NCBI RefSeq assembly: GCF_015999245.1
Contig: NZ_JAEAMR010000004.1
Span: 62,001 to 126,000, forward strand
Reading direction: 5' to 3'
Length of the DNA stretch: 64,000 nucleotides
Source: Streptomyces sp. AV19
GTDB lineage: Bacteria > Actinomycetota > Actinomycetes > Streptomycetales > Streptomycetaceae
Position numbers and translations under genes: made by a program. Shown here piece after piece: positions 28,184 through 38,718 of the stretch (within the stretch, counting starts at the first letter, position 1; each line of letters opens with the position of its first letter). Below the pieces are notes generated by a model. That model ran no database searches. It was not told where the DNA came from and saw only the letters and a list, made by a program, of their open reading frames with translations.

Positions 28184-29506
28184 GTGCGTGAATACCTGCT
28201 GACGCTGTGCGTCACCGTGGCGGTCACCTATCTGCTCACGGGCCCGGTGCGAAAGTTCGCGATCATGGCGGGTGCGATGCCGGAGATCCGCGCGCGTGAC
28301 GTGCACCGCGAACCGACGCCGCGGCTCGGCGGCATCGCCATGTTCGGCGGCCTGTGCGCGGGGCTGCTGGTCGCCTCGCACCTGCCGAACCTCAAGCCCG
28401 TCTTCGAGACGTCCAACGAGCCGAGGGCCCTGCTCTCCGGGGCCGGGCTGATCTGGCTGCTGGGCGTGCTGGACGACAAGTGGGGCGTGGACGCCCTGGT
28501 CAAGCTGGGCGGCCAGATGATCGCGGCCGGCGTGATGGTGCTCCAGGGCCTGACCATCCTCTGGCTCCCGGTGCCCGGCATCGGCACGGTGGCGCTCACC
28601 CCCATGCAGGGCACGCTGCTGACCGTCGCCCTGGTGGTCATCACCATCAACGCGGTGAACTTCGTGGACGGCCTGGACGGCCTCGCCTCGGGCATGGTGT
28701 GCCTGGCGGCGGCGGCGTTCTTCCTCTACGCCTACCGGCTCTGGTACGGGCACAACGTGGAGGCGGCCGCGCCGGCGACGCTCTTCGCGGCGGTCCTCAT
28801 CGGCATGTGCCTGGGCTTCCTCCCGCACAACATGCACCCCGCGCGGATCTTCATGGGCGACTCGGGGTCGATGCTCATCGGCCTGGTGCTGGCCGCGGGC
28901 GCGATCTCCATCACCGGCCAGGTCGACCCCGACCTGCTCGGCTCCTTCACCGGCTCGGAGAAGGCGACCGTGCAGGCCACGGTGCCGGTCTACATGCCGC
29001 TGCTGCTGCCGCTGACGATCATCGCGGTGCCGGTGGCCGACCTGCTGCTGGCGGTCGTGCGCCGGACGTGGAACGGCCAGTCGCCGTTCGCCGCCGACCG
29101 CGGCCACCTGCACCACCGGCTGCTGGAGATCGGCCACTCGCACAGCCGGGCGGTGCTGATCATGTACTTCTGGTCGGCGCTGATCTCGTTCGGCACGGTG
29201 GCGTACTCGGTGAATTCCGAGGCCAGCGGCCGGATCCTGCTGGTAATCGTGGCCCTGAGCGCGGTGGGCCTGGTCCTGCTGCTGATGCCGCGGTTCACCC
29301 CGCGGGCGCCGCGCTGGGCCGAGCACCTGGTCCCGCCGCGCTACCGGCGCAAGGGCACCCCGTCCGCGCCGGTCCCGCCGGCCGCGGAGGAGCAGGACGT
29401 GCCGGAGGAGCGCAAGCCCGTGCCGGCGGGTCTGCACGGGGCCACGGCGGTCGGCGACCGCTCGCGCTTCCGCGACGTACGGGACGCCGGCCGCGGCCGT
29501 TCGTAG
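28184..29506 (+). CDS. MraY/WecA-type undecaprenyl-phosphate GlcNAc-1-phosphate transferase
   Basis: 440 residues, about 10-11 membrane segments. Family motifs: VHREPTPRLGGIAMF, LLGVLDDKWGVDALVKLGGQ, the catalytic INAVNFVDGLDGLASG, IFMGDSGSMLIG and the His-rich GHLHHRLLEIGHSHSRAV, which favours the WecA/TagO group over MraY. It starts lipid-linked wall glycopolymer synthesis, in keeping with the LCP ligase gene 6 kb upstream. GTG start at 28184. The C-terminal 70 residues are hydrophilic. Confidence 0.92.
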   Translation: MREYLLTLCVTVAVTYLLTGPVRKFAIMAGAMPEIRARDVHREPTPRLGGIAMFGGLCAGLLVASHLPNLKPVFETSNEPRALLSGAGLIWLLGVLDDKWGVDALVKLGGQMIAAGVMVLQGLTILWLPVPGIGTVALTPMQGTLLTVALVVITINAVNFVDGLDGLASGMVCLAAAAFFLYAYRLWYGHNVEAAAPATLFAAVLIGMCLGFLPHNMHPARIFMGDSGSMLIGLVLAAGAISITGQVDPDLLGSFTGSEKATVQATVPVYMPLLLPLTIIAVPVADLLLAVVRRTWNGQSPFAADRGHLHHRLLEIGHSHSRAVLIMYFWSALISFGTVAYSVNSEASGRILLVIVALSAVGLVLLLMPRFTPRAPRWAEHLVPPRYRRKGTPSAPVPPAAEEQDVPEERKPVPAGLHGATAVGDRSRFRDVRDAGRGRS

Positions 29507-29530
29507 CCGAAGTCACCTAGCAGAAAGCAG

Positions 29531-29558
29531 GCCGTCCGTCAGACCCCTGACGGGCGGC
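29531..29558 (+). terminator. Terminator after the WecA-like gene
   Basis: GCCGTCCGTCAG (29531-29542) pairs with 29547-29558 (12 bp including one G-T), loop ACCC, followed by TT. It separates the transferase gene from the ATP synthase operon. Confidence 0.7.
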
Positions 29559-29565
29559 TTCACTC

Positions 29566-29595
29566 TTGCGTGTGACAGGCAGCACACGATATAGG
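29566..29595 (+). promoter_or_regulatory. Candidate promoter of the atp operon
   Basis: TTGCGT (29566-29571), an 18-base spacer and TATAGG (29590-29595) lie immediately after the upstream terminator and about 160 bases before atpI, in a locally A+T-rich stretch. The pair is the best SigA-like candidate in the gap; no mapping data can be derived from sequence. Confidence 0.35.
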
Positions 29596-29755
29596 TAAAG
29601 GCCTCATCAAATAGTTTGTGATACCGTTCACGAAGCCGGTGGCAGAGCCGAAGGACCGTAGTGCGGCGGTTCTTCACCGCGCTTCTACGCGCCGAACCCC
29701 GGATACGCTCGTCCCCGACGAATCGTTGCTCCCGACTCCGCCGGAGAGACCCTTC

Positions 29756-30196
29756 ATGCAGGCCAACGACGCCCGAACGCTACTTCAGTGCGCCGTACCG
29801 ACCGCAGCCGCGGGGATCGTCGCCGTTGCCGTCGCCTTCGCACTGGCGGGCGGCAAGGGGGCCGTCGGAGCGGTCGCGGGCACCGCGCTCGCCCTGGCCA
29901 ACATGTCGCTCGGTCTGTACATGCTCCAGCGCACGGCGCGGCAGTGGCCGCAGGTGTTCCAGATGATGGGACTCGCGCTCTACGCCGTGCAGTTCCTCGT
30001 GATCGCCGTGCTCCTGGGCGTGCTGAAGGACACCACGCTCTTCAACGTCCGGGCCTTCGCCTTCGCGGTGCTCGCCGCGACCCTCGTCTGGGTCGCCGCT
30101 CAGCTGCGCGCCCACATGAAGATGAAGATCCTTTACGTCGATCCCGAGGCCGCCGCCGACGCGAAGAAGTCCGCGCCGGCGGAGTCCCCGTCATGA
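29756..30196 (+). CDS. atpI: ATP synthase accessory protein AtpI
   Basis: 146 residues with four membrane helices (AAGIVAVAVAFAL, AVAGTALALANMSLGLYML, ALYAVQFLVIAVLLG, AFAFAVLAATLVWVAAQL). AtpI assists c-ring assembly and possibly Mg transport. ATG at 29756 follows GGAGAGAC. First gene of the operon, 264 bp before atpB. Confidence 0.9.
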   Translation: MQANDARTLLQCAVPTAAAGIVAVAVAFALAGGKGAVGAVAGTALALANMSLGLYMLQRTARQWPQVFQMMGLALYAVQFLVIAVLLGVLKDTTLFNVRAFAFAVLAATLVWVAAQLRAHMKMKILYVDPEAAADAKKSAPAESPS

Positions 30197-30460
30197 CAGG
30201 TAGGGCCGGGATAAGTGCTCGCGCGCTCACCTGCTATCGTCCGGTGCCATCTGAGGTGCAGCGGACGCAGACGGCCGGAGCCCCGCTCTTCGCGGGAGCA
30301 CATCGGCGGTCCGCCCAGCTGATGCCTGCGGTGGCCGCCGGCCACCGGCCGACCTGCCGCACCCCTAACCGTAAGACCAGTCCAGTGCCGTTCCGTGGCT
30401 GCTTGCCGCGCCGACACAACGAGGTTGCCGTACCTATGCGCCATGTTGAAGGAGCTCGCG

Positions 30461-31270
30461 GTGAGTGCTGACCAGATGCTCGCCTTCGAGACCGACTGCC
30501 ACATCTTCGATGGGTGCGGCTTCCCGACACCGGGCCTTCACTCCTTCGTCTTCGAACCGCTCTTCACGATCGGCGGCATCGAGGTCAACAAGCCGATGCT
30601 GCTGGCCGTGCTGGGCTCGGCCGTCGTGCTCGTCTTCCTCTGGGCCGCCTTCGGCCGCGCCAAGGTGGTGCCGGGCAAGCTCCAGATGGTCGGCGAGGCG
30701 GGCTACGACTTCATCCGCAAGGGGATCGTCTACGAGGCCCTGGGGAAGAAGGAGGGCGACAAGTACGTCCCCCTCATGGTCTCGCTGTTCTTCTTCATCT
30801 GGATCATGAACCTCTGGTCGATCGTCCCGGTCGCCCAGTTCCCGGTGACGTCGATCATCGCCTACCCGGCCGGTCTCGCCCTGCTGGTCTACCTGATCTG
30901 GGTTCCGCTGACGTTCAAGCGCCACGGCTTCGTCGGCGGCTTCAAGAACATCACCGGGTACAACAAGGAACTCGGCTGGGTCCTCCCGCTGGTCATGGTC
31001 CTGGAGCTGTTCTCCAACCTGCTGATCCGGCCCTTCACCCACGCGGTCCGGCTCTTCGCGAACATGTTCGCCGGCCACGTGCTGCTGCTGATCTTCACCA
31101 TCGCCAGCTGGTACCTGCTGAACGGCATCGGCATCGCCTACGCCGGCGTCTCCTTCGTGATGGTCATCCTGCTGACCATGTTCGAGATGTTCATCCAGGC
31201 CCTTCAGGCGTACGTCTTCGTCCTCCTGGCCTGCTCGTACATCCAGGGCGCTCTCGCCGAGCACCACTGA
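30461..31270 (+). CDS. atpB: ATP synthase Fo subunit a
   Basis: 269 residues. Integral membrane subunit forming the two proton half-channels; the essential Arg lies in FSNLLIRPFTHAVRLFANMFAGH and the terminal helix has MFEMFIQALQAYVFVLLACSYIQGALAEHH. The N-terminal FETDCHIFDGCGFPTPG segment is typical of streptomycetes. GTG at 30461 is chosen because AAGGAG lies six bases upstream; longer readings from 30395 or 30443 lack this. Confidence 0.97.
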   Translation: MSADQMLAFETDCHIFDGCGFPTPGLHSFVFEPLFTIGGIEVNKPMLLAVLGSAVVLVFLWAAFGRAKVVPGKLQMVGEAGYDFIRKGIVYEALGKKEGDKYVPLMVSLFFFIWIMNLWSIVPVAQFPVTSIIAYPAGLALLVYLIWVPLTFKRHGFVGGFKNITGYNKELGWVLPLVMVLELFSNLLIRPFTHAVRLFANMFAGHVLLLIFTIASWYLLNGIGIAYAGVSFVMVILLTMFEMFIQALQAYVFVLLACSYIQGALAEHH

Positions 31271-31597
<327 letters not shown>

Positions 31598-31639
31598 TCC
31601 GGCTAGACGACCACCATTGACGCGACGAAAGGCACTGAT

Positions 31640-32203
31640 GTGATCGCCCTGGCAGCATCCCTGGCCTCGGACAAGGAACCCGCGTTCCTTCCTCCGATGC
31701 CGGAGCTCGTCATCGGTCTGCTCGCCTTCCTCATCGTCCTCGGCTTCCTCGGCAAGAAGCTCCTCCCGGGGCTCAACAAGACCCTGGACGAGCGCCGGGC
31801 GGCCATCGAGGGCGGCCTGGAGAAGGCCAAGGCCGCCGAGGAGGAGGCCAAGCAGGTACTCGACGACTACCGGGCTCAGCTCGCCGAGGCACGCACCGAG
31901 GCCGCGCGCCTGCGCCAGGAGGCGCAGGAGCAGGGCGCCGCGATGGTCGTCGAGATGCGGGCCGAGGGCGAGCGGCAGCGTGAGGAGATCATCGCTGCCG
32001 GCCACGCCCAGGTCGAGGCCGACCGCCAGGCCGCTGCGGCGACGCTGCGGCAGGACGTGGGTCAGCTGGCCATCGACCTGGCCGACCGGATCGTCGGCGA
32101 GTCCGTGAAGGACTCCGCCCGACAGGAACGGACCATCGACCGGTTCCTCGACGCGCTCGAGGCCAAGCCGGCCGACACGACGAAGGCTGAGGTCACCCGA
32201 TGA
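31640..32203 (+). CDS. atpF: ATP synthase Fo subunit b
   Basis: 187 residues. One N-terminal membrane helix (ELVIGLLAFLIVLGFLGKKLL) then a long charged helix forming the right-handed peripheral stalk coil (LDERRAAIEGGLEKAKAAEEEAKQVLDDYR...). GTG at 31640. Its stop overlaps the atpH start by 4 bp (ATGA), coupling the two stalk subunits. Confidence 0.97.
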   Translation: MIALAASLASDKEPAFLPPMPELVIGLLAFLIVLGFLGKKLLPGLNKTLDERRAAIEGGLEKAKAAEEEAKQVLDDYRAQLAEARTEAARLRQEAQEQGAAMVVEMRAEGERQREEIIAAGHAQVEADRQAAAATLRQDVGQLAIDLADRIVGESVKDSARQERTIDRFLDALEAKPADTTKAEVTR

Positions 32204-33015
32204 ACGGAGCGAGCCGCGAGGCCCTGGCCTCGGCACGCGAGAACCTCGACGCGCTGGTGGACAGCGCCTCGGCCGACGCCGCCGAGCTCGCCGAGGACCT
32301 CGCCTCCGTCACCGCGCTGCTCGACCGCGAGGTGTCGCTGCGCCGGGTCCTCACCGACCCGGCGCAGCCCGCCGAGGCCAAGGCCGAACTGGCCGGCCGC
32401 CTGCTGGGCGGACAGGTCGGCGGGGACTGCGCCGACCTGGTGAGCGGCCTGGTCCGCTCCCGCTGGTCGTCCTCGCGCGACCTGGTGGACGCGCTGGAGG
32501 AACTGGCCGCGAGCGCCGACCTGGTCGCCGCCCAGCGGGCCGGCCGGCTGGACGACGTCGAGGACGAGCTGTTCCGCTTCGGCCGCATCGTCGAGTCCAA
32601 CCCCGGTCTGCGCGCCGCCCTGACCGACAAGGTCGCCGGCAAGGCCGCCAAGGCCGAACTGCTGCGCACGCTGCTGGGCGGCCGGGCCGACGCGGTCACC
32701 GAGCGGGTGATCGTCCGGCTGGTCACCGCACCGCGAGGCCGTAGCCTGGAAGCGGGGCTCAACGCCCTCTCCAAGCTGGCGGCCGACCGCCGGGGCCGCG
32801 TCGTCGCGGAGGTCACCTCCGCGGTGCCGCTCAACGACCGGCAGAAGCAGCGCCTCGGCGACGCCCTCGCCCGGATCTACGGGAAGCACGTCCACCTCAA
32901 CCTGGACGTGGACCCGGAGGTCCTCGGCGGCATCCGGGTGCGCATCGGCGACGAGGTCATCAGCGGCACCATCGCGGACCGGCTCGCCGACGCGGGCCGC
33001 CGGATGGCCGGCTGA
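32200..33015 (+). CDS. atpH: ATP synthase F1 subunit delta
   Basis: 271 residues, the long actinobacterial delta. The N-terminal helical bundle and C-terminal [53 protein letters not shown] segment are typical of delta/OSCP, which joins the b stalk to the top of F1. ATG at 32200 overlaps atpF. A 116-bp gap with a stem-loop precedes atpA. Confidence 0.97.
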   Translation: MNGASREALASARENLDALVDSASADAAELAEDLASVTALLDREVSLRRVLTDPAQPAEAKAELAGRLLGGQVGGDCADLVSGLVRSRWSSSRDLVDALEELAASADLVAAQRAGRLDDVEDELFRFGRIVESNPGLRAALTDKVAGKAAKAELLRTLLGGRADAVTERVIVRLVTAPRGRSLEAGLNALSKLAADRRGRVVAEVTSAVPLNDRQKQRLGDALARIYGKHVHLNLDVDPEVLGGIRVRIGDEVISGTIADRLADAGRRMAG

Positions 33016-33051
33016 CCAGCCACCAACTCAAGAGCATGACTGACGGCCCGA

Positions 33052-33111
33052 GTTGGGCCGACGGTGTCCCACGGGGCAAGCCCCCTGGGGAAAAAATACT
33101 TCGGGCCCAAC
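33052..33111 (+). promoter_or_regulatory. Stem-loop in the atpH-atpA gap
   Basis: GTTGGGCC (33052-33059) pairs with GGCCCAAC (33104-33111), enclosing a GGGG-CAAG-CCCC hairpin (33073-33084) and an A6 run (33091-33096). The closing stem ends immediately before the AAGGAG at 33112, so folding could affect atpA initiation or operon mRNA processing. Function is inferred. Confidence 0.4.
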
Positions 33112-33131
33112 AAGGAGAGCAGGGAACCCAC

Positions 33132-34703
33132 ATGGCGGAGCTCACGATCCGGCCGGAGGAGATCCGGGACGCGCTGGAGAACTTTGTCCAGGCGTACAAG
33201 CCGGACGCGGCCTCGCGCGAGGAGGTCGGTACGGTCAGCCTGGCCGGCGACGGCATCGCCAAGGTCGAGGGGCTGCCCTCGGCCATGGCGAACGAGCTGC
33301 TGAAGTTCGAGGACGGCACCCTCGGCCTCGCCCTCAACCTCGAGGAGCGCGAGATCGGCGCGATCGTCCTCGGCGAGTTCAGCGGCATCGAGGAGGGCCA
33401 GCCGGTGCAGCGCACCGGTGAGGTGCTCTCCGTCGGAGTGGGCGAGAAGTACCTCGGCCGCGTCGTCGACCCGCTGGGCAACCCGATCGACGGCCTCGGC
33501 GAGATCGAGACCGAGGGCCGCCGCGCTCTCGAACTGCAGGCCCCCGGCGTCATGGTCCGCAAGTCGGTCCACGAGCCGATGGAGACGGGCTACAAGGCCG
33601 TCGACGCCATGACCCCGATCGGCCGTGGCCAGCGTCAGCTGATCATCGGTGACCGCCAGACCGGCAAGACCGCCCTGGCGATCGACACGATCATCAACCA
33701 GCGTGCCAACTGGCGCACCGGCGACCCGAACAAGCAGGTCCGCTGCATCTACGTCGCCATCGGCCAGAAGGGCTCCACCATCGCGTCCGTGCGCGGTGCG
33801 CTGGAGGAGGCCGGCGCCCTGGAGTACACGACCATCGTCGCGGCCCCGGCGTCCGACCCGGCGGGCTTCAAGTACCTGGCCCCCTACACCGGCTCCGCCA
33901 TCGGCCAGCACTGGATGTACCAGGGCAAGCACGTCCTGATCGTCTTCGACGACCTGTCGAAGCAGGCCGACGCCTACCGCGCCGTCTCCCTGCTGCTGCG
34001 CCGCCCGCCGGGCCGCGAGGCCTACCCGGGTGACGTCTTCTACCTGCACTCCCGCCTGCTGGAGCGCTGCGCCAAGCTCTCCGACGACATGGGCGCCGGT
34101 TCGATGACCGGTCTGCCGATCGTCGAGACCAAGGCCAACGACGTCTCGGCGTTCATCCCGACCAACGTCATCTCCATCACCGACGGCCAGTGCTTCCTGG
34201 AGTCCGACCTGTTCAACGCCGGTCAGCGCCCGGCCCTGAACGTCGGTATCTCGGTCTCCCGTGTCGGTGGTTCCGCCCAGCACAAGGCCATGCGCCAGGT
34301 GTCCGGCCGGCTCCGCGTGGACCTCGCCCAGTTCCGTGAGCTGGAGGCGTTCGCCGCCTTCGGTTCCGACCTGGACGCGGCCTCCAAGGCGGCCCTGGAG
34401 CGCGGCAAGCGCATGGTCGAGCTGCTGAAGCAGACCCAGTACGCCCCGTTCGCCACCGAGGACCAGGTCGTCTCGATCTGGGCCGGCACCACGGGCAAGA
34501 TGGACGACGTCCCGGTGGAGGACATCCGCCGCTTCGAGCGCGAGCTCCTCGACTACCTGCACCAGGCCCACAAGGGTCTGATGACCAGCATCGTCGAGGG
34601 CGGCAAGATGTCGGACGACACGCTGCAGGCGCTCGGCGACGCCGTCGCGTCCTTCAAGCAGCAGTTCCAGACCGCGGACGGCAAGCTGCTGGGCGAGGGC
34701 TGA
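33132..34703 (+). CDS. atpA: ATP synthase F1 subunit alpha
   Basis: 523 residues. Non-catalytic nucleotide-binding subunit. P loop GDRQTGKT at residues 173-180; the alpha signature [17 protein letters not shown] is present as [20 protein letters not shown] at 33132; the open frame extends upstream but lacks homology. Two bases separate its stop from atpG. Confidence 0.98.
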   Translation: MAELTIRPEEIRDALENFVQAYKPDAASREEVGTVSLAGDGIAKVEGLPSAMANELLKFEDGTLGLALNLEEREIGAIVLGEFSGIEEGQPVQRTGEVLSVGVGEKYLGRVVDPLGNPIDGLGEIETEGRRALELQAPGVMVRKSVHEPMETGYKAVDAMTPIGRGQRQLIIGDRQTGKTALAIDTIINQRANWRTGDPNKQVRCIYVAIGQKGSTIASVRGALEEAGALEYTTIVAAPASDPAGFKYLAPYTGSAIGQHWMYQGKHVLIVFDDLSKQADAYRAVSLLLRRPPGREAYPGDVFYLHSRLLERCAKLSDDMGAGSMTGLPIVETKANDVSAFIPTNVISITDGQCFLESDLFNAGQRPALNVGISVSRVGGSAQHKAMRQVSGRLRVDLAQFRELEAFAAFGSDLDAASKAALERGKRMVELLKQTQYAPFATEDQVVSIWAGTTGKMDDVPVEDIRRFERELLDYLHQAHKGLMTSIVEGGKMSDDTLQALGDAVASFKQQFQTADGKLLGEG

Positions 34704-34705
34704 GC

Positions 34706-35626
34706 ATGGGTGCCCAGCTCCGGGTCTACAAGAGGCGGATCAAGTCCGTCTCCGCGACCAAGAAGATCACCAAGGCGATGGAGATGATCGCCGCCTCGCG
34801 CATCGTCAAGGCACAGCGCCAGGTGGCCGCGTCCACTCCGTACGCCAGTGAGCTCACCCGGGCCGTGACCGCCGTCGCCACCGGTTCCAACACCAGGCAC
34901 CCGCTGACGACCGAGGTCGAGCAGCCGGTGCGGGCCGCGGTGCTGCTCGTCACGAGCGACCGCGGTCTGGCGGGCGGTTACTCCTCCAACGCCATCAAGG
35001 CGGCGGACCAGCTCACCGAGCGGCTGCGCGCGGAGGGCAAGGAGGTCGTCCACTACATCGTCGGCCGCAAGGGCGTCGGTTACTACGGCTTCCGGGAGCG
35101 CCCGGTCGCCGCGTCGTGGACGGGCTTCACGGACAGCCCGACCTACGCGGACGCCAAGAAGGTGGCGGACCCGCTGATCGAGGCCGTCCTTGCGGACACG
35201 GCCGAGGGCGGCGTGGACGAGCTGTACATCGTCTTCACGGAGTTCGTGTCGATGATGACGCAGACCCCGGTGGACAAGCGGCTGCTGCCGCTGACCCTTG
35301 AGAAGACCGAGGACGAGGCCGAGGCGGCGAAGGACCGGATCCTTCCGCTCTTCGAGTTCGAGCCGTCGGACGAGGCGGTGCTCGACGCGCTGATGCCGCG
35401 GTACGTCGAGTCCCGCGTCTACAACGCCCTGCTGCAGGCCGCCGCTTCCGAGCACGCGGCCCGCCGCCGGGCGATGAAGTCGGCGACGGACAACGCCGAA
35501 GACCTCATCAAGTCGCTCACGCGGCTTGCCAACGCGGCCCGACAGGCCGACATCACCCAGGAAATCAGCGAGATCGTCGGTGGCGCGAGCGCCCTGGCCG
35601 ACGCGACCGCGGGGAGTGACCGATAA
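34706..35626 (+). CDS. atpG: ATP synthase F1 subunit gamma
   Basis: 306 residues. Central rotor shaft: N-terminal coiled helix [30 protein letters not shown] and C-terminal helix [46 protein letters not shown] pair as the rotor coiled coil. It contains an acidic insertion ([14 protein letters not shown]) seen in actinobacterial gammas. The stop codon directly abuts the atpD ATG. Confidence 0.98.
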   Translation: MGAQLRVYKRRIKSVSATKKITKAMEMIAASRIVKAQRQVAASTPYASELTRAVTAVATGSNTRHPLTTEVEQPVRAAVLLVTSDRGLAGGYSSNAIKAADQLTERLRAEGKEVVHYIVGRKGVGYYGFRERPVAASWTGFTDSPTYADAKKVADPLIEAVLADTAEGGVDELYIVFTEFVSMMTQTPVDKRLLPLTLEKTEDEAEAAKDRILPLFEFEPSDEAVLDALMPRYVESRVYNALLQAAASEHAARRRAMKSATDNAEDLIKSLTRLANAARQADITQEISEIVGGASALADATAGSDR

Positions 35627-37069
<1,443 letters not shown>

Positions 37070-37084
37070 GCCACGTGCTCACAG

Positions 37085-37117
37085 GGCCCGGGGGCGGGGC
37101 ACTCCCGCCCCCGGGCC
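37085..37117 (+). other. 14-bp hairpin between atpD and atpC
   Basis: Perfect stem 37085-37098 with 37104-37117 (GGCCCGGGGGCGGG arm, loop GCACT), 15 bases after the atpD stop and inside the operon. No T run follows, so partial termination, 3' exonuclease stop or mRNA processing are more likely than full termination. Confidence 0.75.
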
Positions 37118-37182
37118 GCACGTCCCCTATTCTTTGACCCAACGCCCGCCGGATCCGGCGGGTGGAGACCCGAGGAGCCACG

Positions 37183-37560
37183 TTGGCTGCTGAGCTGCAC
37201 GTCGAGCTGGTCGCGGCGGACCGAAGCGTCTGGTCCGGCGAGGCCACTCTGGTCATCGCGCGTACCACATCGGGTGACATCGGCGTCATGCCCGGCCACC
37301 AGCCGCTGCTCGGTGTGCTGGAGTCCGGCCCGGTGACCATCAGGACCGCCGGTGGCGGCACGGTCGTCGCCGCGGTGCACGGCGGCTTCATCTCGTTCGC
37401 GGACGACAAGCTGTCGCTGCTCGCGGAGATCGCCGAGCTGGCGGACGAGATCGACGTCACCCGTGCGGAGCGGGCGCTCGAGCGCGCGAAGTCGGAGGCC
37501 GACGCGGCCGCCGAGCGTCGCGCGGAAGTCCGGATGCGTGCGGCCGCGGGCCCTCACTAG
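37183..37560 (+). CDS. atpC: ATP synthase F1 subunit epsilon
   Basis: 125 residues. Beta-sandwich domain (VELVAADRSVWSGEATLVIARTTSGDIGVMPGHQPLLGVLESG) plus C-terminal helices (ADEIDVTRAERALERAKSEADAAAERRAEVRMRAA), which can inhibit ATP hydrolysis. TTG at 37183 is the start: GAGGAG lies six bases upstream and the protein then begins LAAELHV as in relatives. Last gene of the operon. Confidence 0.97.
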   Translation: MAAELHVELVAADRSVWSGEATLVIARTTSGDIGVMPGHQPLLGVLESGPVTIRTAGGGTVVAAVHGGFISFADDKLSLLAEIAELADEIDVTRAERALERAKSEADAAAERRAEVRMRAAAGPH

Positions 37561-37583
37561 GCCGCGGCCCACTGAAGTACGTC

Positions 37584-37632
37584 CCTCAGCCGCGGACCGC
37601 CTGGAACAAACCAGGGCGGTCCGCGGCTGAGG
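37584..37632 (+). terminator. Terminator of the atp operon
   Basis: An 18-bp perfect stem (37584-37601 with 37615-37632, beginning CCTCAGCCGCGGACCGCC), extended inward by TGG/CCA across one bulged base, loop AACAAA. It lies 24 bases after atpC. No T tract follows, as is common in streptomycetes. Confidence 0.85.
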
Positions 37633-37675
37633 CAATACAGGTGCGGTTGCTCTAGATGATGCGAGGAGGTCGGTC

Positions 37676-38131
37676 GTGATGGTCCTCGCTCTGCTCGTGA
37701 GCGGCATCGTCGTGCTGCTGGTCCTGCTGGGACTCTTCGTCTTCGGGCTGCGCAGGCGGCTCATCCAGCGGTCCGGGGGCACCTTCGACTGCAGCCTGCG
37801 GTGGGACGTCCCCGCGGAACGGACCGGTGAACCGGCCGGCAAGGGGTGGGTGTACGGAGTCTCCCGCTACAGCGGTGACCGGATCGAGTGGTTCCGGGTC
37901 TTCTCGTACGCGGTGCGGCCGCGGCGGCTGTTGGAGCGCGCGTCGATCGAGGTGCTGGAGCGGCGGGCTCCGCTGGGGGACGAGGAGTTGGCGCTGCTGT
38001 CGGACGCGGTGGTGCTGGTGTGCTCGCATCGTGGGACGCGGCTTGAGCTGGCGATGAGCGAGGATGCGTTGACGGGGTTTTTGGCCTGGCTGGAGGCGGC
38101 GCCGCCGGGGCAGCGGGTGAATGTGGCGTAG
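37676..38131 (+). CDS. DUF2550 membrane protein
   Basis: 151 residues. One N-terminal membrane helix (VLALLVSGIVVLLVLLGLFVFGL) then a cytoplasmic beta-rich domain (GGTFDCSLRWDVP..GKGWVYGVSRYSGDRIEWFRVFSYAVRPRRLLERASIEVLERR). This matches the actinobacterial DUF2550 family, which sits next to atpC in many genomes; the function is unknown. GTG at 37676 (or the adjacent ATG) with GAGGAGG upstream. Confidence 0.9.
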   Translation: MMVLALLVSGIVVLLVLLGLFVFGLRRRLIQRSGGTFDCSLRWDVPAERTGEPAGKGWVYGVSRYSGDRIEWFRVFSYAVRPRRLLERASIEVLERRAPLGDEELALLSDAVVLVCSHRGTRLELAMSEDALTGFLAWLEAAPPGQRVNVA

Positions 38132-38139
38132 GGGTTCGC

Positions 38140-38703
38140 CCCGGTCCCGCCCTCACCCTTCTCCGCAGGGGCTGCCGCCCCTTCGCAACCCTGCTGTGCG
38201 CGCTGCCGCGCGCGGGGGGCGCGCTCCGCGCGGTGGGCGGGGCTTCGCCCCTGCACCCCACCGGGGGCTTCGCCCCCTGGGCCCCGATCGGGGCTTCGGT
38301 CCTGGGCGCCTGACCAGGGTTTCGCTCCTGGGCGTCTGTTGGGGCTGCGCCCCTCGCCCCCGAAGCGCCCTTCGGGCGCTGTCCTCAAACGCCGGACGGG
38401 CTGAAACGGTGCTCCGCCCCGGGACCTGCTATGCGGCTCCGCTGCGTTTGTCCTCAAGTGCCGGAGGGGCTGAGTCGGTGCTCTGCCCCGGACCTGGTAT
38501 GCGGCTCCGCCGCATGCGTCCTCAAGCGCCGGAGGGGCTGATTCAGCCCGTCCGGCGCTTGAGGACAGCGCCCGAAGGGCGCTTCGGGGTGCAGGGGCGG
38601 AGCCCCGATTGCCGTGCGGAGCATGGGACCGGGGTGCGGGGGCGGAGCCTCCGCCGGTGGGGTGGGGGCTCCGCCCCCGGAAACGGTGAAAGGGCGGGGT
38701 GGG
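38140..38703. repeat. Nested palindromic intergenic repeat, copy 2 (expanded)
   Basis: The 588-bp gap between the convergent DUF2550 and chitinase genes is filled by the same family as 611-855. The core unit (GTCCTCAAACGCCGGACGG and variants) occurs at 38381, 38450 and 38518 in one direction and inverted at 38547-38566; the end arm GAAACGGTGAAAGGGCGGGG lies at 38680-38699. In between are many GC-rich short palindromes such as AGCGCCCTTCGGGCGCT (38375-38391 region). No gene is seen. The core has apparently been tandemly multiplied here. Confidence 0.8.
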
Positions 38704-38718
38704 GCACAAACTCCCGCG

